Below, piece after piece: positions 25,980-37,549 of a stretch of 64,000 nt of DNA (the stretch's first letter is position 1; each line of letters opens with the position of its first letter). A model generated the notes under the pieces. It was given only the letters and a program-made list of their open reading frames with translations, did no database searches and was not told where the DNA came from. This stretch comes from Phlegmacium glaucopus (taxonomy: Eukaryota > Basidiomycota > Agaricomycetes > Agaricales > Cortinariaceae): positions 124,001 to 188,000 of the forward strand of contig MU130617.1 of the NCBI GenBank assembly GCA_015039465.1, written 5' to 3'. The position numbers and the translations under genes are program-made.

Positions 25980-27376
25980 AAGCTGGCCACAACATTGCTG
26001 GCAGCATCACCCCCTCAGCCCTCCCAAACACGCAAACGAGGGCTGTCAAATGCAGATGACAGTGCAAGTAAGCCAAGCATGAAGAAGGCTCGGGGCAATG
26101 ACAAGGGTACAAATCCTAAGAGAACAAGGAAACCAAGGTAAGTACCCCCCCCTCCCCCCATATGAAACATGGACTCACGCTGACAGTAACAACCCCTGCA
26201 GGAAAACTAGCAGCGTTAAGGCTGCGGAGGCTGCCAGCGAGGCACCTCCTGCTACATTGACCCTGTACGTCCCCTGTCCCTCTTTTTTTAACTAGATACT
26301 GACATATTTAAGCGCTGAGTGTGTGCTCGAGGCCAATGGCACCTCTGTTGCCCCTCTCGAGCATCCCCGTGCCCCAGATGCCAAACACATGCCCTCCCCC
26401 CTACCATTCCAGGTGCTCGCCTCCATTGTGCTGAGTGCCTTGCTAAGGTAGTTGAACGACCACCAAGCAGCGAGGACGACACAAGCGAAAAACATGAAGA
26501 CGAAGACAACGACAATGAAGTTGAAGACGCCGGCAACAAGAACAACGATGATGAAGACAACGCAGTCGAAGACAACAAAGACAACAAAGATGAAGCAGCC
26601 GAAGACAAAGACAACACAGTAGAAGACACCAGCAATGATGCCCACAAAGACCAGACTGACAAAATTGGGGACGCCAGCAGTGATACCGGGAGCGACAAAA
26701 TCAAGGATGCCAGCAATGTCGAGGATGCCAGCAATGATACTGGAAGTGATGAGATTGAGGACGCCGGCAATGATACCGGGAGCGACAATAACAACCCTGT
26801 CATCTCCATCATCCCTCCTGTCTCCCCTATTGTCCTTGTCGTCAAAGGTATTTCTTATTTCTTATTTCTCTCATTTTTCTTGTCTAATTTATTTATTTTA
26901 GTACCAACTCCACCCATAAACCCTGTCCTTGATCAAGGTAGTCTGATTTCTCTCTCGTTTTTCTTGTGTAATTTATTTATTTTAGTATCAACTCCACCCA
27001 TGAACCCTGTCCTTGATCAAGGTAGTCTGATTTCTCTCTTGTTTTTCTTGTATAGTTTATTTATTTTAGTATCTACTCCACCCATGAACCCTGTCCTTGA
27101 TCAAGGTAGTCTTATTTCTCTCTCGTTTTTCTTGTATAATTTATTTATTTTAGTATCAACTCCACCCATGAACCCTGTCCTTGATCAAGGTAGTCTTATT
27201 TCTCTCTCGTTTTTCTTGTATAATTTATTTATTTATTTTAGTATCTACTCCACCCATGAAACCTGTCCCTGATCAAGGTAATTCCTTTTTTATTATTGTT
27301 TTGAAAATTTGTTGAATTTTTGAAAGATGTTGCAATGGGAAGTCCACCACCTCTCCATGGGTCTCCTCGGATGACA
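25980..27376 (+). CDS. Acidic, Pro-repeat protein of the KDZ element (partial model)
   Basis: Reading begins around 25985 with SPPQPSQTRKRGLSNADDSA and KARGNDKGTNPKRTRKPR, a basic nuclear-type N-terminus. A GT-AG intron (26137 to about 26201) leads to KTSSVKAAEAASEAPPATL. After further splicing an acidic stretch of Glu/Asp/Asn/Lys follows (about 26440-26850). Five 36-nt exons then encode VSTPPMNPVLDQ repeats, followed by DVAMGSPPPLHGSPRM near 27327-27375. The start codon and some junctions are unresolved. No domain is recognised. Its place upstream of the transposase, inside the same tips, suggests a transposon accessory protein or the N-terminal part of the transposase precursor. Confidence 0.5.
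26902..27277 (+). repeat. Tandem exon-plus-intron units (about 84 bp x 5)
   Basis: Five 36-nt exons at 26902-26937, 26986-27021, 27070-27105, 27154-27189 and 27242-27277 are separated by near-identical introns of 48, 48, 48 and 52 bp. Each intron begins GTAGTCT and ends TTATTTTAG. Every exon encodes V-S/P-T-P-P-M/I-N/K-P-V-L/P-D-Q in the same phase. Confidence 0.85.
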
Positions 27377-27844
27377 GGTGGTTTTATCTGAGGCAGGGCC
27401 TATGGTAATGTACTCAATCATGCTGACTGTGTTGGAGAAGGCTACACAACTTCATGCTTTCATCATTGGTGAGTATTATTATTAGTATTATTATTTAAAT
27501 TGAACCAGATCTACTTTAGATTCCAACATATTTTTTCATTCTGATCTTTCTGGCTGCTGGCTCTGGAATTTACAAGGACAGTATCTCTTTGTTCTTGAGA
27601 CCAATGAAGAGGTCCCACATCGGATAAGTGATCAAGGTGGTCTAGAATGCCATGTCCTCTTTGTGAGTGACTTGGGTTGAGTTTATTAACCTTATCATTT
27701 ACAATATTGCTAGCTTCTTTCAAACAATGCTTCTGTTCATTCCTTTAGGATTCTTAATCCTGTACTGGCTGGTCCATCAACTTCTCTTTCGCATTACACC
27801 CCGTCCAACACAGATCCACACCCAGAGACACCATCAGAGCTACC

Positions 27845-30786
27845 AAACTCAAAGAGTTGTCGACTTGACCAGAAGCTCATCACTCTTCTCACTGATAACA
27901 ACATTGAGTTTGATTGTGACCTTTGCCAGAACATTGATAAACCTTCTCCTCAGATAATATATCAGCAATACTGTGCAGTCAATGAAATTCATCATCAAAT
28001 TGACCATCTGAGGAAGGAACGGTCTTGGGCTGGGTCCACAGCCACAAAAACAGAAATCATAAATCTCTTTGTTGCCAAAACAACTTGGAATAGCTCTTAT
28101 GCTACCCAAATTCCAGCTGCTGAAAAACATGAGGAAATGAGGGCTTGGCTGGCTGAGGAAGTTGGTTGTGTATCAGAGGAAGAGCTTTGGGGTGAGGCAA
28201 AGGACAATTACACTATGAAGGATTTGGAGGCCTGGTTGGAGAAGAAGGATGGGAAGAAGGTAAAGGTGGTCAAAAAAGGAAAGGCAAAAGATATTGTGAA
28301 GGGAAAGGAGCAGGCAGATATTAGTATGGAAGGAAAGGTTACTGAGAAGGGAAAGCAGAAGAAGGAGGTAACAAAGTCACAGAACAAAAAGAAATCCACT
28401 GGGTAGGTAATTTGCTCTGTAAAATTTCAAATTTGTATTTGTATTTGGGTTACCATGTCTGATATATTTGGTGCTTTGATTAACAGGCTCAACACTGGCA
28501 TGCTAACCTCTTGCCAAGTTCTATCTCTGCTATACCTTGGCCTTTCAATATTTTGGCAGATGATTGTGTCTATGCCATTATTTGGTACCTTGATAGTTTT
28601 ACTATTTTTCTGTCCTGGGGTTCAGGCAGCAGGTCCTGAAAGTGCATTCCCAAACATCTCATTTGAAATCTTCAGTACTTTTATTGAAAGTACCTTTGGT
28701 CCAAAGATTTCATTGAGCACAGTTCTAATGCTCTTATTTACACTCAATGAGAACATTGATCTTCTGAACTTGCATGCACGCAGCCAGAATCCACAGTTTA
28801 ACTATGAGAAAAAGCGTAGCTCAAGTACTTGGATGAATGCACTATCTCATGCTATTCAACAGAAGACAAATCAGAAAAAAATGAAATCACTATTCAAACA
28901 GAATGAAATGCTGGATGATTTAACAGGATCAGAGGCTAGAGAGCTCATGAGTATTAAATTGGATTCCTTTGCAAATTTATTGAGTTTAAACCCTTTTGGG
29001 CCTAATGGACAACTCATCAAAAAACTCTGTCCTATTTCAAATGATAACATCCAACCAATTTTGGTTCTTTGCCCAACATCTTATGAATGCATGGATGGGG
29101 CATGTGAACCTCGCAGTTTGCTAATGTCAACTCGCCTAAACCAAATTCCTGAAGCAACATTGATTAAGGGCACTAAGATTTATAAAAAGATCTCAGTGTT
29201 AAGTGCATATTGCCCAAAATGCAACACAACTTATTTTGTTGATCATGAAACCTATGGCCTACCACACCAAAGGAAAAGAACATACCTCAATGATGCAGCT
29301 TATATCAAAATTGGACAAAATACCTATGTTGACCGTGTTTTTTCAAATGCTGTTGTAAATGGCACCTACAGCTTCCATGCATCAACTGCTGCATATGCAG
29401 AGTTCTGGACCAATAGCTTTGGAAAAGCTTATTCTGTCAAGGTTCCAAGACAACAAATATGGCAAGCTTTTATCCAGGAATCAATTCATGGTGTTTCTCA
29501 GGTATTGGAAATAACATTTGAGACGAATGATAATCTTGTAATTGCTGAGTTAACAAACAAAGCATTTAGTTTGTTGGGTGAGAATGGAGGAATAAGACTG
29601 TCTAATGGACATGCATGCTCAGAGTGTACTCAAGATTACAAAACCACTGCAGATTATGTCCCACTCAATAATGATCCTGCTGCTGTCCTTGGTGTTGATG
29701 ATGACAGACATGTTCCAGCTTTAGCTGATGAAAATGCAGGCAATTTAAATGTACCTAATCAACCGATAAATCCTGCTCATGCTGTCACAAATTCTCCAGT
29801 CAAAATGATAGTCATAGATGGTATTGTTATGGGGCCAACTCATTGTGCTGCAGACAATTGTACTGCAGATCTTTTAAATGCACGTGGGGAAGCATTTTGT
29901 GCCACACATGTCACTGAATTTGGAAATTGATGCTGTGTTGTTGGTTGCAGGAATATTAAAGTCAAAAGTACCCAGGCATGCCCCCAACATCAGCAGGATT
30001 GGTTTCAACATTGGCAGTCACAAACAAAATCAACTCTGGCAGGTGTTTAGAAAATGTTGAATCATCAAAATGAAGGTCTTGCCTGGAATCAAAATGTTGA
30101 ACAAGATCTACAGCCACATGATGAAGAGGCACCTGAAGCTCAAAGTAAAAATTACTTCAGCCCAGCTTGATTTTATTGTGTTGAAACAATTTGTGCTCCA
30201 TGTGGTGTTGTCATTGCATGGACAAAGTTTGCAAAATCAGAGTCACCAACAAAGATTTTAAAATTCCTTGAAGATACATATCCTAAGAAGGATACAAGAC
30301 CAGATTATATATGCATTGACAAAGCATGTTTGGTTCTTCGAACAAGTCTCATCAATGGGTCATGGGAAGAGTGGAAAGATACAAGCCGCCTGATTGTTGA
30401 TGCATATCATTATACCAATCATTGGGTGGGAGATTTCCTATGCCGCAAGTACTGCAATCCAGCACCACTTGATGGATCAGCACCAAATTTGGTTATTGAG
30501 GCAGAAACTGATGCTGGAGTGAAATATTTGAAGCGAGCATTTAATACTCAGGCAAGTGCACAAGTAAATAAATAGATTGATAAATTTGACCTTTAATACA
30601 TAGGCATGTGAACAACTAAATGGATGGCTTGGTGGCTTTGAATCTATTTTAAAGCAACTGACCCAAACCAACTTTAATTGGTTTTTGCATGTGATGTTGT
30701 TCTATTACACACAACATGTTCTTAACAAACAGGCAGATAATGATACAGAGGAAGTCAATGACCCTGAATATGAAACTATTGATTAA
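27845..30786 (+). pseudogene. KDZ transposase with CxC5 and CxC6 cysteine clusters, stop-damaged
   Basis: Exons: about 27845-28402, 28487-30551 and 30604-30786; the last intron is GC-AG (GCAAGT donor). The first part has a Lys-rich linker. The CxC5-like cluster is CPISNDN...VLCPTSYECMDGACEPRS and YCPKCNTTYFVDHE. The CxC6-like cluster is IDGIVMGPTHCAADNCTADL, AFCATH, then CCVVGCRN and CPQHQQDW. The transposase core follows: ETICAPCGVVIAW, YICIDKACLVLRTSL, DAYHYTNHWVGDFLCRKYCN and NTQ-ACEQLNGWLGGFESIL. These CxC clusters define KDZ-associated proteins in mushrooms (Iyer and colleagues). Three in-frame stops (29928-29930 TGA, 30048-30050 TAG, 30168-30170 TGA) break it between CxC6 and the core. 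Confidence 0.82.
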
Positions 30787-30889
30787 AGTAGTTGAAACCC
30801 TTTTTGTAATATAGCCAACTCATCAAATGTTTTGTGTAAAAATGAAATCATTGACATGACTTTAGGAATATTTAAGAACACTTGGTCAG

Positions 30890-31085
30890 ATTCCATGTGG
30901 AATCCATGTGGATTCCATGTGGATTCCACATACCCCATTCCATGTGGAATCCATGTGGAATCCACATGGATTCTGTGTTCTTAAGTTCATTGTTTGTGAG
31001 TTAAAATATAGTCCATGTGGATTCCATATGGATTCCATGGAATATTTCCATTCCATATGGATTCCATATGGAATAAGGGGGGAGA
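30890..31085. repeat. Right subterminal word array (TTCCATATGGAA)
   Basis: Mirror of the left array: repeated ATTCCATGTGGAATCC and CCATATGGATTCC words ending at the tip GGAGAGTAAAGTATTG. Confidence 0.85.
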
Positions 31086-32247
31086 GTAAAGTATTGCCAT
31101 CCACTATTCACATCAGTCATCAGCTTGCATTTGATCGTATCTTTGGCCCATCATTTCAAGAACGGCCCATTTATGGACGCATCAGCTACATCTCTCATTA
31201 TGTAAAAGGCTTTGTCATTGTTGTTGTGGCTATGGACCCACAAGTCTTTCCCTCAGCTATCTACCTGGCCATACCTCACTCCTGGATCTCACTCAGTCCC
31301 CTATCCTCAATTATCTACCTCTTATCTTATGATTCACTGCCAAAACCAACATTCATGTGGTACCTGAAGCCTTCCCACCCTCTTTATGACACTTTAGGAA
31401 GTCCAGGAGGATCACAACTAAGCAGGAGTTGCAGATGAATCAGCAGCAGAGGATTATTCTTGCAGTGTGTCAAGTGTTATCAAGGCTGCGTGACATGGGA
31501 TCATGGGCAAGTAGTATTTTCTTGGGAACAAGGCTGCGCCTTTCAAGTGTTGACTCAGGACCTGTCATATTTTGACATGACCACACACCTATGGAGTTGA
31601 TATTATATATATATATTTTTGCTATTGGACTGTGTACACTGCCTTCTCTTCTTTTCTCTCACACTTTGACACTTTACAGATTTTTTTTATTGTTCCTTCT
31701 TCTTTTCCATTGTTCTTTTCTTCTTGCAGATGTCCTCTCTTCATCTTTCTTCCTTTGACAGTGCATACTTCTTTCCTTTTTATTGTTCTACATAGCCTTA
31801 TCCTTAGGGTATAAATACTGCTCTTTTGTACCAGGATAGGTAGTTTCTCCCAATTCATTCTTAGTCCCTTACAGTCATAATCTCAGTGGAGTTCCAGTGA
31901 ATTCCTCCCTCAAGTTCGCTTTTTCAGCCTTTTATCTGTTACTGTCCCATACTGTCTACTGCTCTAGTCTTACTGAAGACTCTTTCTCACCCATCCTCAT
32001 CCTCGTCCTCTACCTCAGTCACCTTCCAAGATCTTCATCTTCATCCTTCTCATCTCTATTCTTTCCCCCTACCTCTGTGTGTTACAAGTCTAAGGCTAAG
32101 CCTTCCCTAAATGAATAACAGGGAGTCTCTTGACCTAAAGACTGGTCCACTGCTCTCTGGTTGGTGTTTATATACAACACTCACAATTATTTATAGCATA
32201 TCCTGTATGCAAGACAGTGTCCTAGAAAAATGTTGAGTTAAGCTTAT

Positions 32248-33680
32248 TCAAATTAGAAATATTGGACAAACCTTGTAGTGATAAGCGCTGTCCATAAGCA
32301 GCTCAGCTGACCTCAACACATTCTTTGCAACGCCTCGGGGGGTTGACTTCCGGTTGAATTTATATGTTGTTACAATGAGTGACTGCACATGCATGAGCAT
32401 GTCGCCACATGTATGAGAACCACATTTCTTTATCTGGTAGGCAGAATTCAAACTCAACGCTAGCAGTAGAATTCAGATACATGTACCAATCACCCCATTC
32501 TATCAGAGATTTCAAAATGCTCATTGGTAGCATTTGTGGTGTTCTTCCAGCACAACCAAACCCAGTCTGTTTGGAAAGTGCCAGAAGGAAAAGCATCTGT
32601 TGCAGAGATGAGTGCCTCATACTCATGCATGCTGCAGAGTAATAGGGCCTCAACTACATCAGAAGAGTCAGAGGACTTTGGCCTCCCACTGCCATCAATG
32701 TAACTGTCCTGGAAGGGTGCAGTTTGTGGTAGTATCGCCATGTGTGATTTCTTTTTCTTTGCTGATGGGGCCAAGATGGATGTGGAAGGTGGTTGTTTAC
32801 TATGGCTACTATTGGACTGCTGATTGGTGGTGGTACTGTCATTGCCTGTTGTTGTGGAACATTCATGAATGTGAGGTGATGGTGATGGTGATGGTGATGA
32901 CGGCATAGAGACCAATGACGATCTGGGCCCATCAGGAATGGTAAGGAAGGTACGGTGAGAGATGGAGGACTTTGAGGCTGCGGAATTTGCTGGAGGTGCT
33001 TTAACTTTCATACCAGCACTCACAGTGGGTAAGGATATGATCTATAGTGACAAAATTAGAGAAAATTAGAATAGTTCACCCAGAAAAAATGCACATACTG
33101 AGCTTGAAAACACCAGAGTCTCTTCATCTTCGGGGTCTTTTCTCTGAGGACCACTCTCTAGTATTGGAGGATCTGTTGAAATGGTAGTGTGTTAGGATTG
33201 AGTGAAGATATGAAAATCTGATTGCACTGGGATTCCTTGAGGTCTCTGCCACGTCATTGTGTGCACCAACAAGTTTGTTGGCCTTGGCCAATTTCTTCTC
33301 AAGTAGAGCAATCTTCTTCCTGTCAGCTTCTTTGTCTGTGGTGCCAGTTGTCAGATCCAGTAATCAAATAAGTTTTGAGAATGAATCTGACCCATTTCTT
33401 TTTTTTTTGCTGAAACTGCGTGCCCTTCATGAGCTAACTGTGAGCTTGGTGCACAAGCTGGAACCATAGTTTTTGGCTTGGGTTTTGTGGCTGGTTTTGG
33501 CCTGACGACAGGAACTTTGGGAGGTGGTGTGGTGTTCTCCTCTGAGTCATTGTCCTCTGCTGGGGAGTCTACTATCACAGTTTTACCTACAACCTTCTTG
33601 GGAGGTTGTCATAGAGGACCAAGGCCTACTGAGTTGCTGGCATCATTCTCAGAGTCACTGTCAGATGAAGAAGAGGCCAT
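32248..33680 (-). pseudogene. DUF6532-like transposon-associated gene, broken
   Basis: Minus-strand pieces starting at Met 33680: MASSSSDSDSENDASNSVGL, then a TGA, then VVGKTVIVDSPAEDNDSEEN and PKPATKPKPKTMV. A coiled-coil-type segment near 33330-33250 reads DKEADRKKIALLEKKLAKAN. Further on are KAPPANSAASKSSISHRTFL (about 33015) and SLIVTTYKFNRKSTPRGVAK with VLRSAELLMDSAYHYK (about 32380-32280). The order (acidic or low-complexity head, coiled coil, then a helical domain) resembles DUF6532 proteins common beside Plavaka/KDZ elements. The family call is tentative. The 3' end meets the LTR-like repeat at 32185. It is divergent from the Plavaka gene, 151 bp apart, so both may belong to one element. 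Confidence 0.4.
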
Positions 33681-34080
33681 TCAAGAGGCCCAATGTGTAA
33701 CAGGAAGAAAAGACGGCTCTGTTTGGTTAACACCAAAAAAAGAAAAAAAAAACATGATGGAGTGATGCACAGACCTTTCTCGACAAATCTGGTGTGTCAA
33801 CAACTTCCATCCTCCAGATCTCCATGTGACCATGTCTTCTCAATTCCAGTGTCAATTCTGTTTTGTTTTCCAATGGACTGAGCAAGGGCTGTGCTCACAT
33901 ATCTCCCAATCTCGAGGTTGCTCGGAAAGGCAGAATTTAGCATTGTCGGAACAACTTCTGTCTTTGGATGATGAGGACAAGTCAGAGAGAAGTCAGAACA
34001 CTGGAGACAACCCAGCTGACATACCTATGGATTTGGAGTCTGACAATGAGCAAATCTTTGACTTCCATCCCCTGGACCTC

Positions 34081-34658
34081 TGTTAAGTTTAAAGCAAAAA
34101 GGAGAAGTCACGTCGGAGTTACTCCGGAACGGAACCAGAACAGTAACCCGGAAAGGACGTTGGCCTCAGCGTATGTGCTGTGCCGCCCAGCTCCTAAGGT
34201 GTCCTGATTTCGGAACGGAAGAAGTAAGTAACAAGTCGGAAGGCCTCAGTGACTTAGAGGGAAAACAAGAGGAGGGAAACTAAGTTGATATTCGAACTAA
34301 GGGAAAACATACAAGTTCGAGTACTTTAAATATAAAAGGAATTGCAACCAAAATATAGAATATAAATATAAGTGCTGCGTTCTGCTCCCGGGAAAGGTCC
34401 TGCATTCTTGGGTGAATAATCCATGGCTGGTGTGCTGACTGATGATGGGGAAGATGATGACAAAGAATAGTGGTAGTGGCGAAGAAGTGATAACGGGTTT
34501 GGAGTATAGGCGGAGGAACCGGAATGACATGGAGAAGTCTTGGAGTTGAACATAGAAGGAGTAGTTCGGGATATAAGGGAAGGCACTGTACGGAGTACGG
34601 ACTACCGGAAACAACTCCGACGGAGCTGGACCGGAGTAACGTATGACGGAATGTAACA
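34081..34658. mobile_element. Solo LTR (family A) in the Plavaka exon
   Basis: A 578-bp unit TGTTAAGTTTAAA...GAATGTAACA flanked by ACCTC on both sides (34076-34080 and 34659-34663). It matches, in inverse orientation, the LTR at 60313-62567. TG...CA ends and a 5-bp duplication are diagnostic of a solo LTR left by recombination. It interrupts the Plavaka frame between codons for HPLDL and MDQDH. Confidence 0.92.
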
Positions 34659-35160
34659 ACCTCATGGATCAGGACCATGACAAGGACCCACCATCCTATC
34701 CAAAACCCCAGGCAGTTGAGATTGAAGAAGTAGCTGAGGAAAACAAGGGTGAGAGTCTCTGGGTTGAGGACTTCCCTTTGCCTGCTGGTGTTGCTACAGG
34801 GGAATGCAAAACCACATTTCAGAAGAGACAGGTGGAACAGAAAGCAGAGGGAAAGGCACCTTGGGCTCCATTTGAGATGGAGAAAGAGTGGGAGCTTGCA
34901 CAGTGGCTGATGACAGCTGGTGTGAGCCAGAAAAAGATTGATGCCTTTTTAAAGCTTGAATCAGTGAGAAATTCCACATGAATATCAGGAATGAATCTCA
35001 CCATTGTCCAAATTTAGATTAAAGGTGATACCATCCCTTCATTCCACAATGCATGGTCACTTTTGAATAAGATTGACAACCTGCCGCATGGGCCTGAGTA
35101 GAAGTTCAACCCATTCCAAATTGTTGGTGATATCAAAGATCACTGTGGGGAGTTTCAAAC

Positions 35161-35690
35161 TAGTGCTTGGAAGTTAGGTTAGTTAACTGGAAAATAACTG
35201 CAACATAACTGCAACATAATTGCAAAGCTAACCTAACTGCAGTTAGGGTTACTCAATTTTGAAAATAAAATAACCGGTTATAACTGCCCCTATTTTACCC
35301 CTTCAAAATGTGCCTAAGAACATTAAAAACACTCAAACTTTAACTGAGTTATTGTCAAATCTCTAAACATTAGTCAAAATAGTAGAGTTTTAAGATTAAT
35401 TTCATAAATATGTCAATTCTTCACTGAATTAAGTGTTCTTGGGCTGGTCTTAAAGCTAAGATAAGTGGAAATAATATTTACTGAGACATATATGGACAGA
35501 TTTGCCTTCTTTTTGCCAAATTCCAATTTTTTGGTCCTAACTTGTTAGTAACTGCAAATAACTGACTATAACCAGTTAGTTGCAGTCCAGTTAGGTTATT
35601 TTGGTTCTGGGATGAGGGCTAACCGGTCTCAGTCTCAGTTAGAGCCCCTGGGCACCCAATAACTGGACCTAACCGGACTTTCAAGCACTA
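35161..35690. mobile_element. hAT-like MITE with 8-bp target duplication
   Basis: A 530-bp element with tips TAGTGCTTGGAAGT and (reversed) TAGTGCTTGAAAGT, flanked by TTTCAAAC at 35153-35160 and 35691-35698. The TAGNG tip and 8-bp duplication fit hAT. No coding capacity. Interior ends carry repeated TAACTGCAGTTAG and CTAACCGGTTA-like words. It lies in the Plavaka exon and the exon is exact once it is removed. Confidence 0.88.
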
Positions 35691-37549
35691 TTTCAAACTG
35701 AGGAGGCTGAGCTCTGGCATAGGGATTCTGTTGATTGCATCAAAGAGCTCCTGGGCAATCCTGTGTTTAAAGATAAACTTAATTACGCTCTGAGTAAAGT
35801 GTATCAAGATGCAGAACAGATGAACCGGGAATATGGTGAAATGTGGACTGCAGATTGGTGGTGGGATACCCAGGTATATTTCATGATGATCCTGATGACT
35901 GTTGATTAGGAATCTTACTACTTGACAACAAACAGAAACTCTTACCAGAAGGGGCAACAATTGCCCCTGTCATTCTATCATCTGATAAGACCAACCTATC
36001 GTGCTTTAGTGGTGACAAACAAGCCTGGCTGGTATATCTTTCGATTGGCAACATTGAAAAAGAGGTTCGCCGTCAGCCAACTGCCAGAGCCATGGTGCTG
36101 GTCGCTTACCTTCCAGTTGCAGAGCTTCAATGCTTCTCAAAGGGAAAATGGTCAGCACAAGGCTACCAGCTTTTTTATGAGTGTATGAGGATGATATTGA
36201 AGCCACTAGTAAAGGCTGGTCAAAACAGAGTCAATATAGACTACGCTGATGGTTTTATATGCATTATTTACCCAATACTTGCTGCTTACATCACTGACTA
36301 CCCAGAGCAATGTCTTGTGGCATGTTGCAAAGAAAGTGTGTGCCCAACCTGTGCTGTCAATCTGAAGCAGCATGGGTCACCTGTCAACTCTGCTCTCCGA
36401 GACCCAGAAAAGATGCTCAACCTTTTCAAATGTCAGGCAAAGGGAGAAAACTCAGCAGAATTCAAGAGTCAGAACCTATGTATAATGAATCCTGATGAGA
36501 ATGAGGATGAGGAAGAGGGGGAGGAACTTGAAGATGAGTACAACTCAGCTGCCAGTGATCACAAGGACTTGGAGATCACATACATTATAGCCAAAGTCCC
36601 GTCAATTCCCCACACAACAATCCCATCCATAATCCAAGATTTTGGTGTGGTCAATTTTCTTCAACATCTTGACACATTCCTCAACAGCCGCTCCATCACT
36701 GCTGCTATTCATCCCAAAGAAACCTCTGTTATCCCTGTCTACAAGCAATTCTCACTTCATCTACCCACTATTTTAGAAGTTTCCTCAAAACCCACCAAAG
36801 ATACTGTTCACACAACCAAGCACAAGCCTGGATCCATTACATGGGATGGGATTAAAGTGGCCTCTCCTGCACATTTTAGCACAGTTCTAGTACAAGAAAC
36901 ACCAGCGACTGAGAAGGGAAATCCCTTAAGTGGTGAGTTGGTTAAATTACTTTGTCCAACATCCTGTGCTACATACCTTGGCTTCAAAGGTGTAAGGATT
37001 GCACAAGTCAGGTTAATCTTTCAACTTCCTGTGGTCCATGGAAGCTACCATCACCCTCTTGCATACATTCATTGGTTCAAACCACTCAGCTCACCTCAGG
37101 CCATCACTGACCTTGGGATGTTCCAGGTATCCCTTTCCTCTCATAATCACAATGATAGGACTGAAAATTGAATACCTATGGATTATTCATTTTTCATAAT
37201 ATTATTCTTCAATTGAATCAAAAAGATCAATAAACCAACCATGAATTAATCTACAAATTGATAGTGTAAGGGTCAAAAGTGTTGACTACACTTGTTGATT
37301 AAACTGGAAATTGCAAAGTCTTGAATGTTAATCAGCAGATAACTATGATCTGAATTGATCTATTTATCATACTGTTAAATAACACTACAAAAAGTTCAGA
37401 CTATAACCATACAAAAATCCATAATAGTCAAATGAACAACTTGCAATCTAAAGTAACTATCAAGTCTACAACTATGAAGGAATTTGTCATACAAGTCCTA
37501 GGAAAATATCAGTAAACATCAATAAAGTTCCTGAAACAGTGAAACATTT

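Larger units (their letters stand above)
25294..31096 (+). mobile_element. KDZ-class DNA transposon with 8-bp target duplication
   Basis: A 5803-bp element between perfect CCATCCAC repeats (25286-25293 and 31097-31104). The left tip is AAGGTCTTTACTCTCCCCCC and the right tip, reversed, is CAATACTTTACTCTCCCCCC. Both are followed by CTTATTCCAxATGGAATCC and an array of ATTCCATATGGAATCCA words (about 25310-25580 and 30890-31080). Inside are a tRNA-like promoter, an acidic multi-exon gene and a CxC5/CxC6 KDZ transposase gene. Aligning with the copy at 38.9-40.3 kb shows it interrupted an older repeat. The transposase has three in-frame stops, so this copy is probably not autonomous now. Confidence 0.85.
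25048..32185 (+). repeat. Dispersed LTR-like repeat copy 1, split by the KDZ element
   Basis: The two parts 25048-25293 and 31097-32185 (about 1.33 kb together) form one copy of the repeat also seen, inverted, at 38905-40309. It starts TGTGCACCAATACTG, ends ACACTCACA and is flanked by ATTAT on both sides. A TATAAATAC box at about 31809 precedes a conserved CTCTTTTGTACCAGGATAGG segment. TG...CA ends, a 5-bp duplication and a TATA box suggest a solo LTR. The ends of copy 2 do not confirm this cleanly. Confidence 0.5.
33832..37130 (+). pseudogene. Plavaka transposase, twice interrupted, core probably deleted
   Basis: The start MSSQFQCQFC has a C2H2-like finger (CQFC...HISQSRGC). Pieces: 33832-34080, 34659-34968, 35026-35160, 35691-35873, about 35939-37130. 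A solo LTR and a hAT-like MITE sit between pieces; removing each with one target copy restores the frame. Plavaka landmarks: VEDFPLPAG, FHNAWSLLNKIDNLPHGPE, EYGEMWTADWWWDTQ, LLPEGATIAPVILSSDKTNL, FSGDKQAWLVYLSIGNI, VLVAYLPVAELQCFSKGKWS, YADGF, ILAAYITDYPEQCLVACCKE and CPTCAVN. Further damage is TAG at 35099-35101 in place of an expected Trp. After LCIMNP (about 36488) the protein jumps to the C-terminal YIIAKVPSIP...FLQHLDTFL region. The usual middle with the LLHQLHKG block (from memory of the family) is absent. This copy is dead. Confidence 0.8.

Noticed and set aside
26288..26845. A 185-codon minus-strand frame rich in Leu/Ser
   Set aside because: Antisense of the acidic repeat exon; composition is a mirror of Asp/Glu codons.
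26845..27290. A transmembrane repeat protein (FFLYNLFILV units)
   Set aside because: The hydrophobic segments are exactly the GT...AG introns; splicing leaves only the Pro-rich 12-residue unit.
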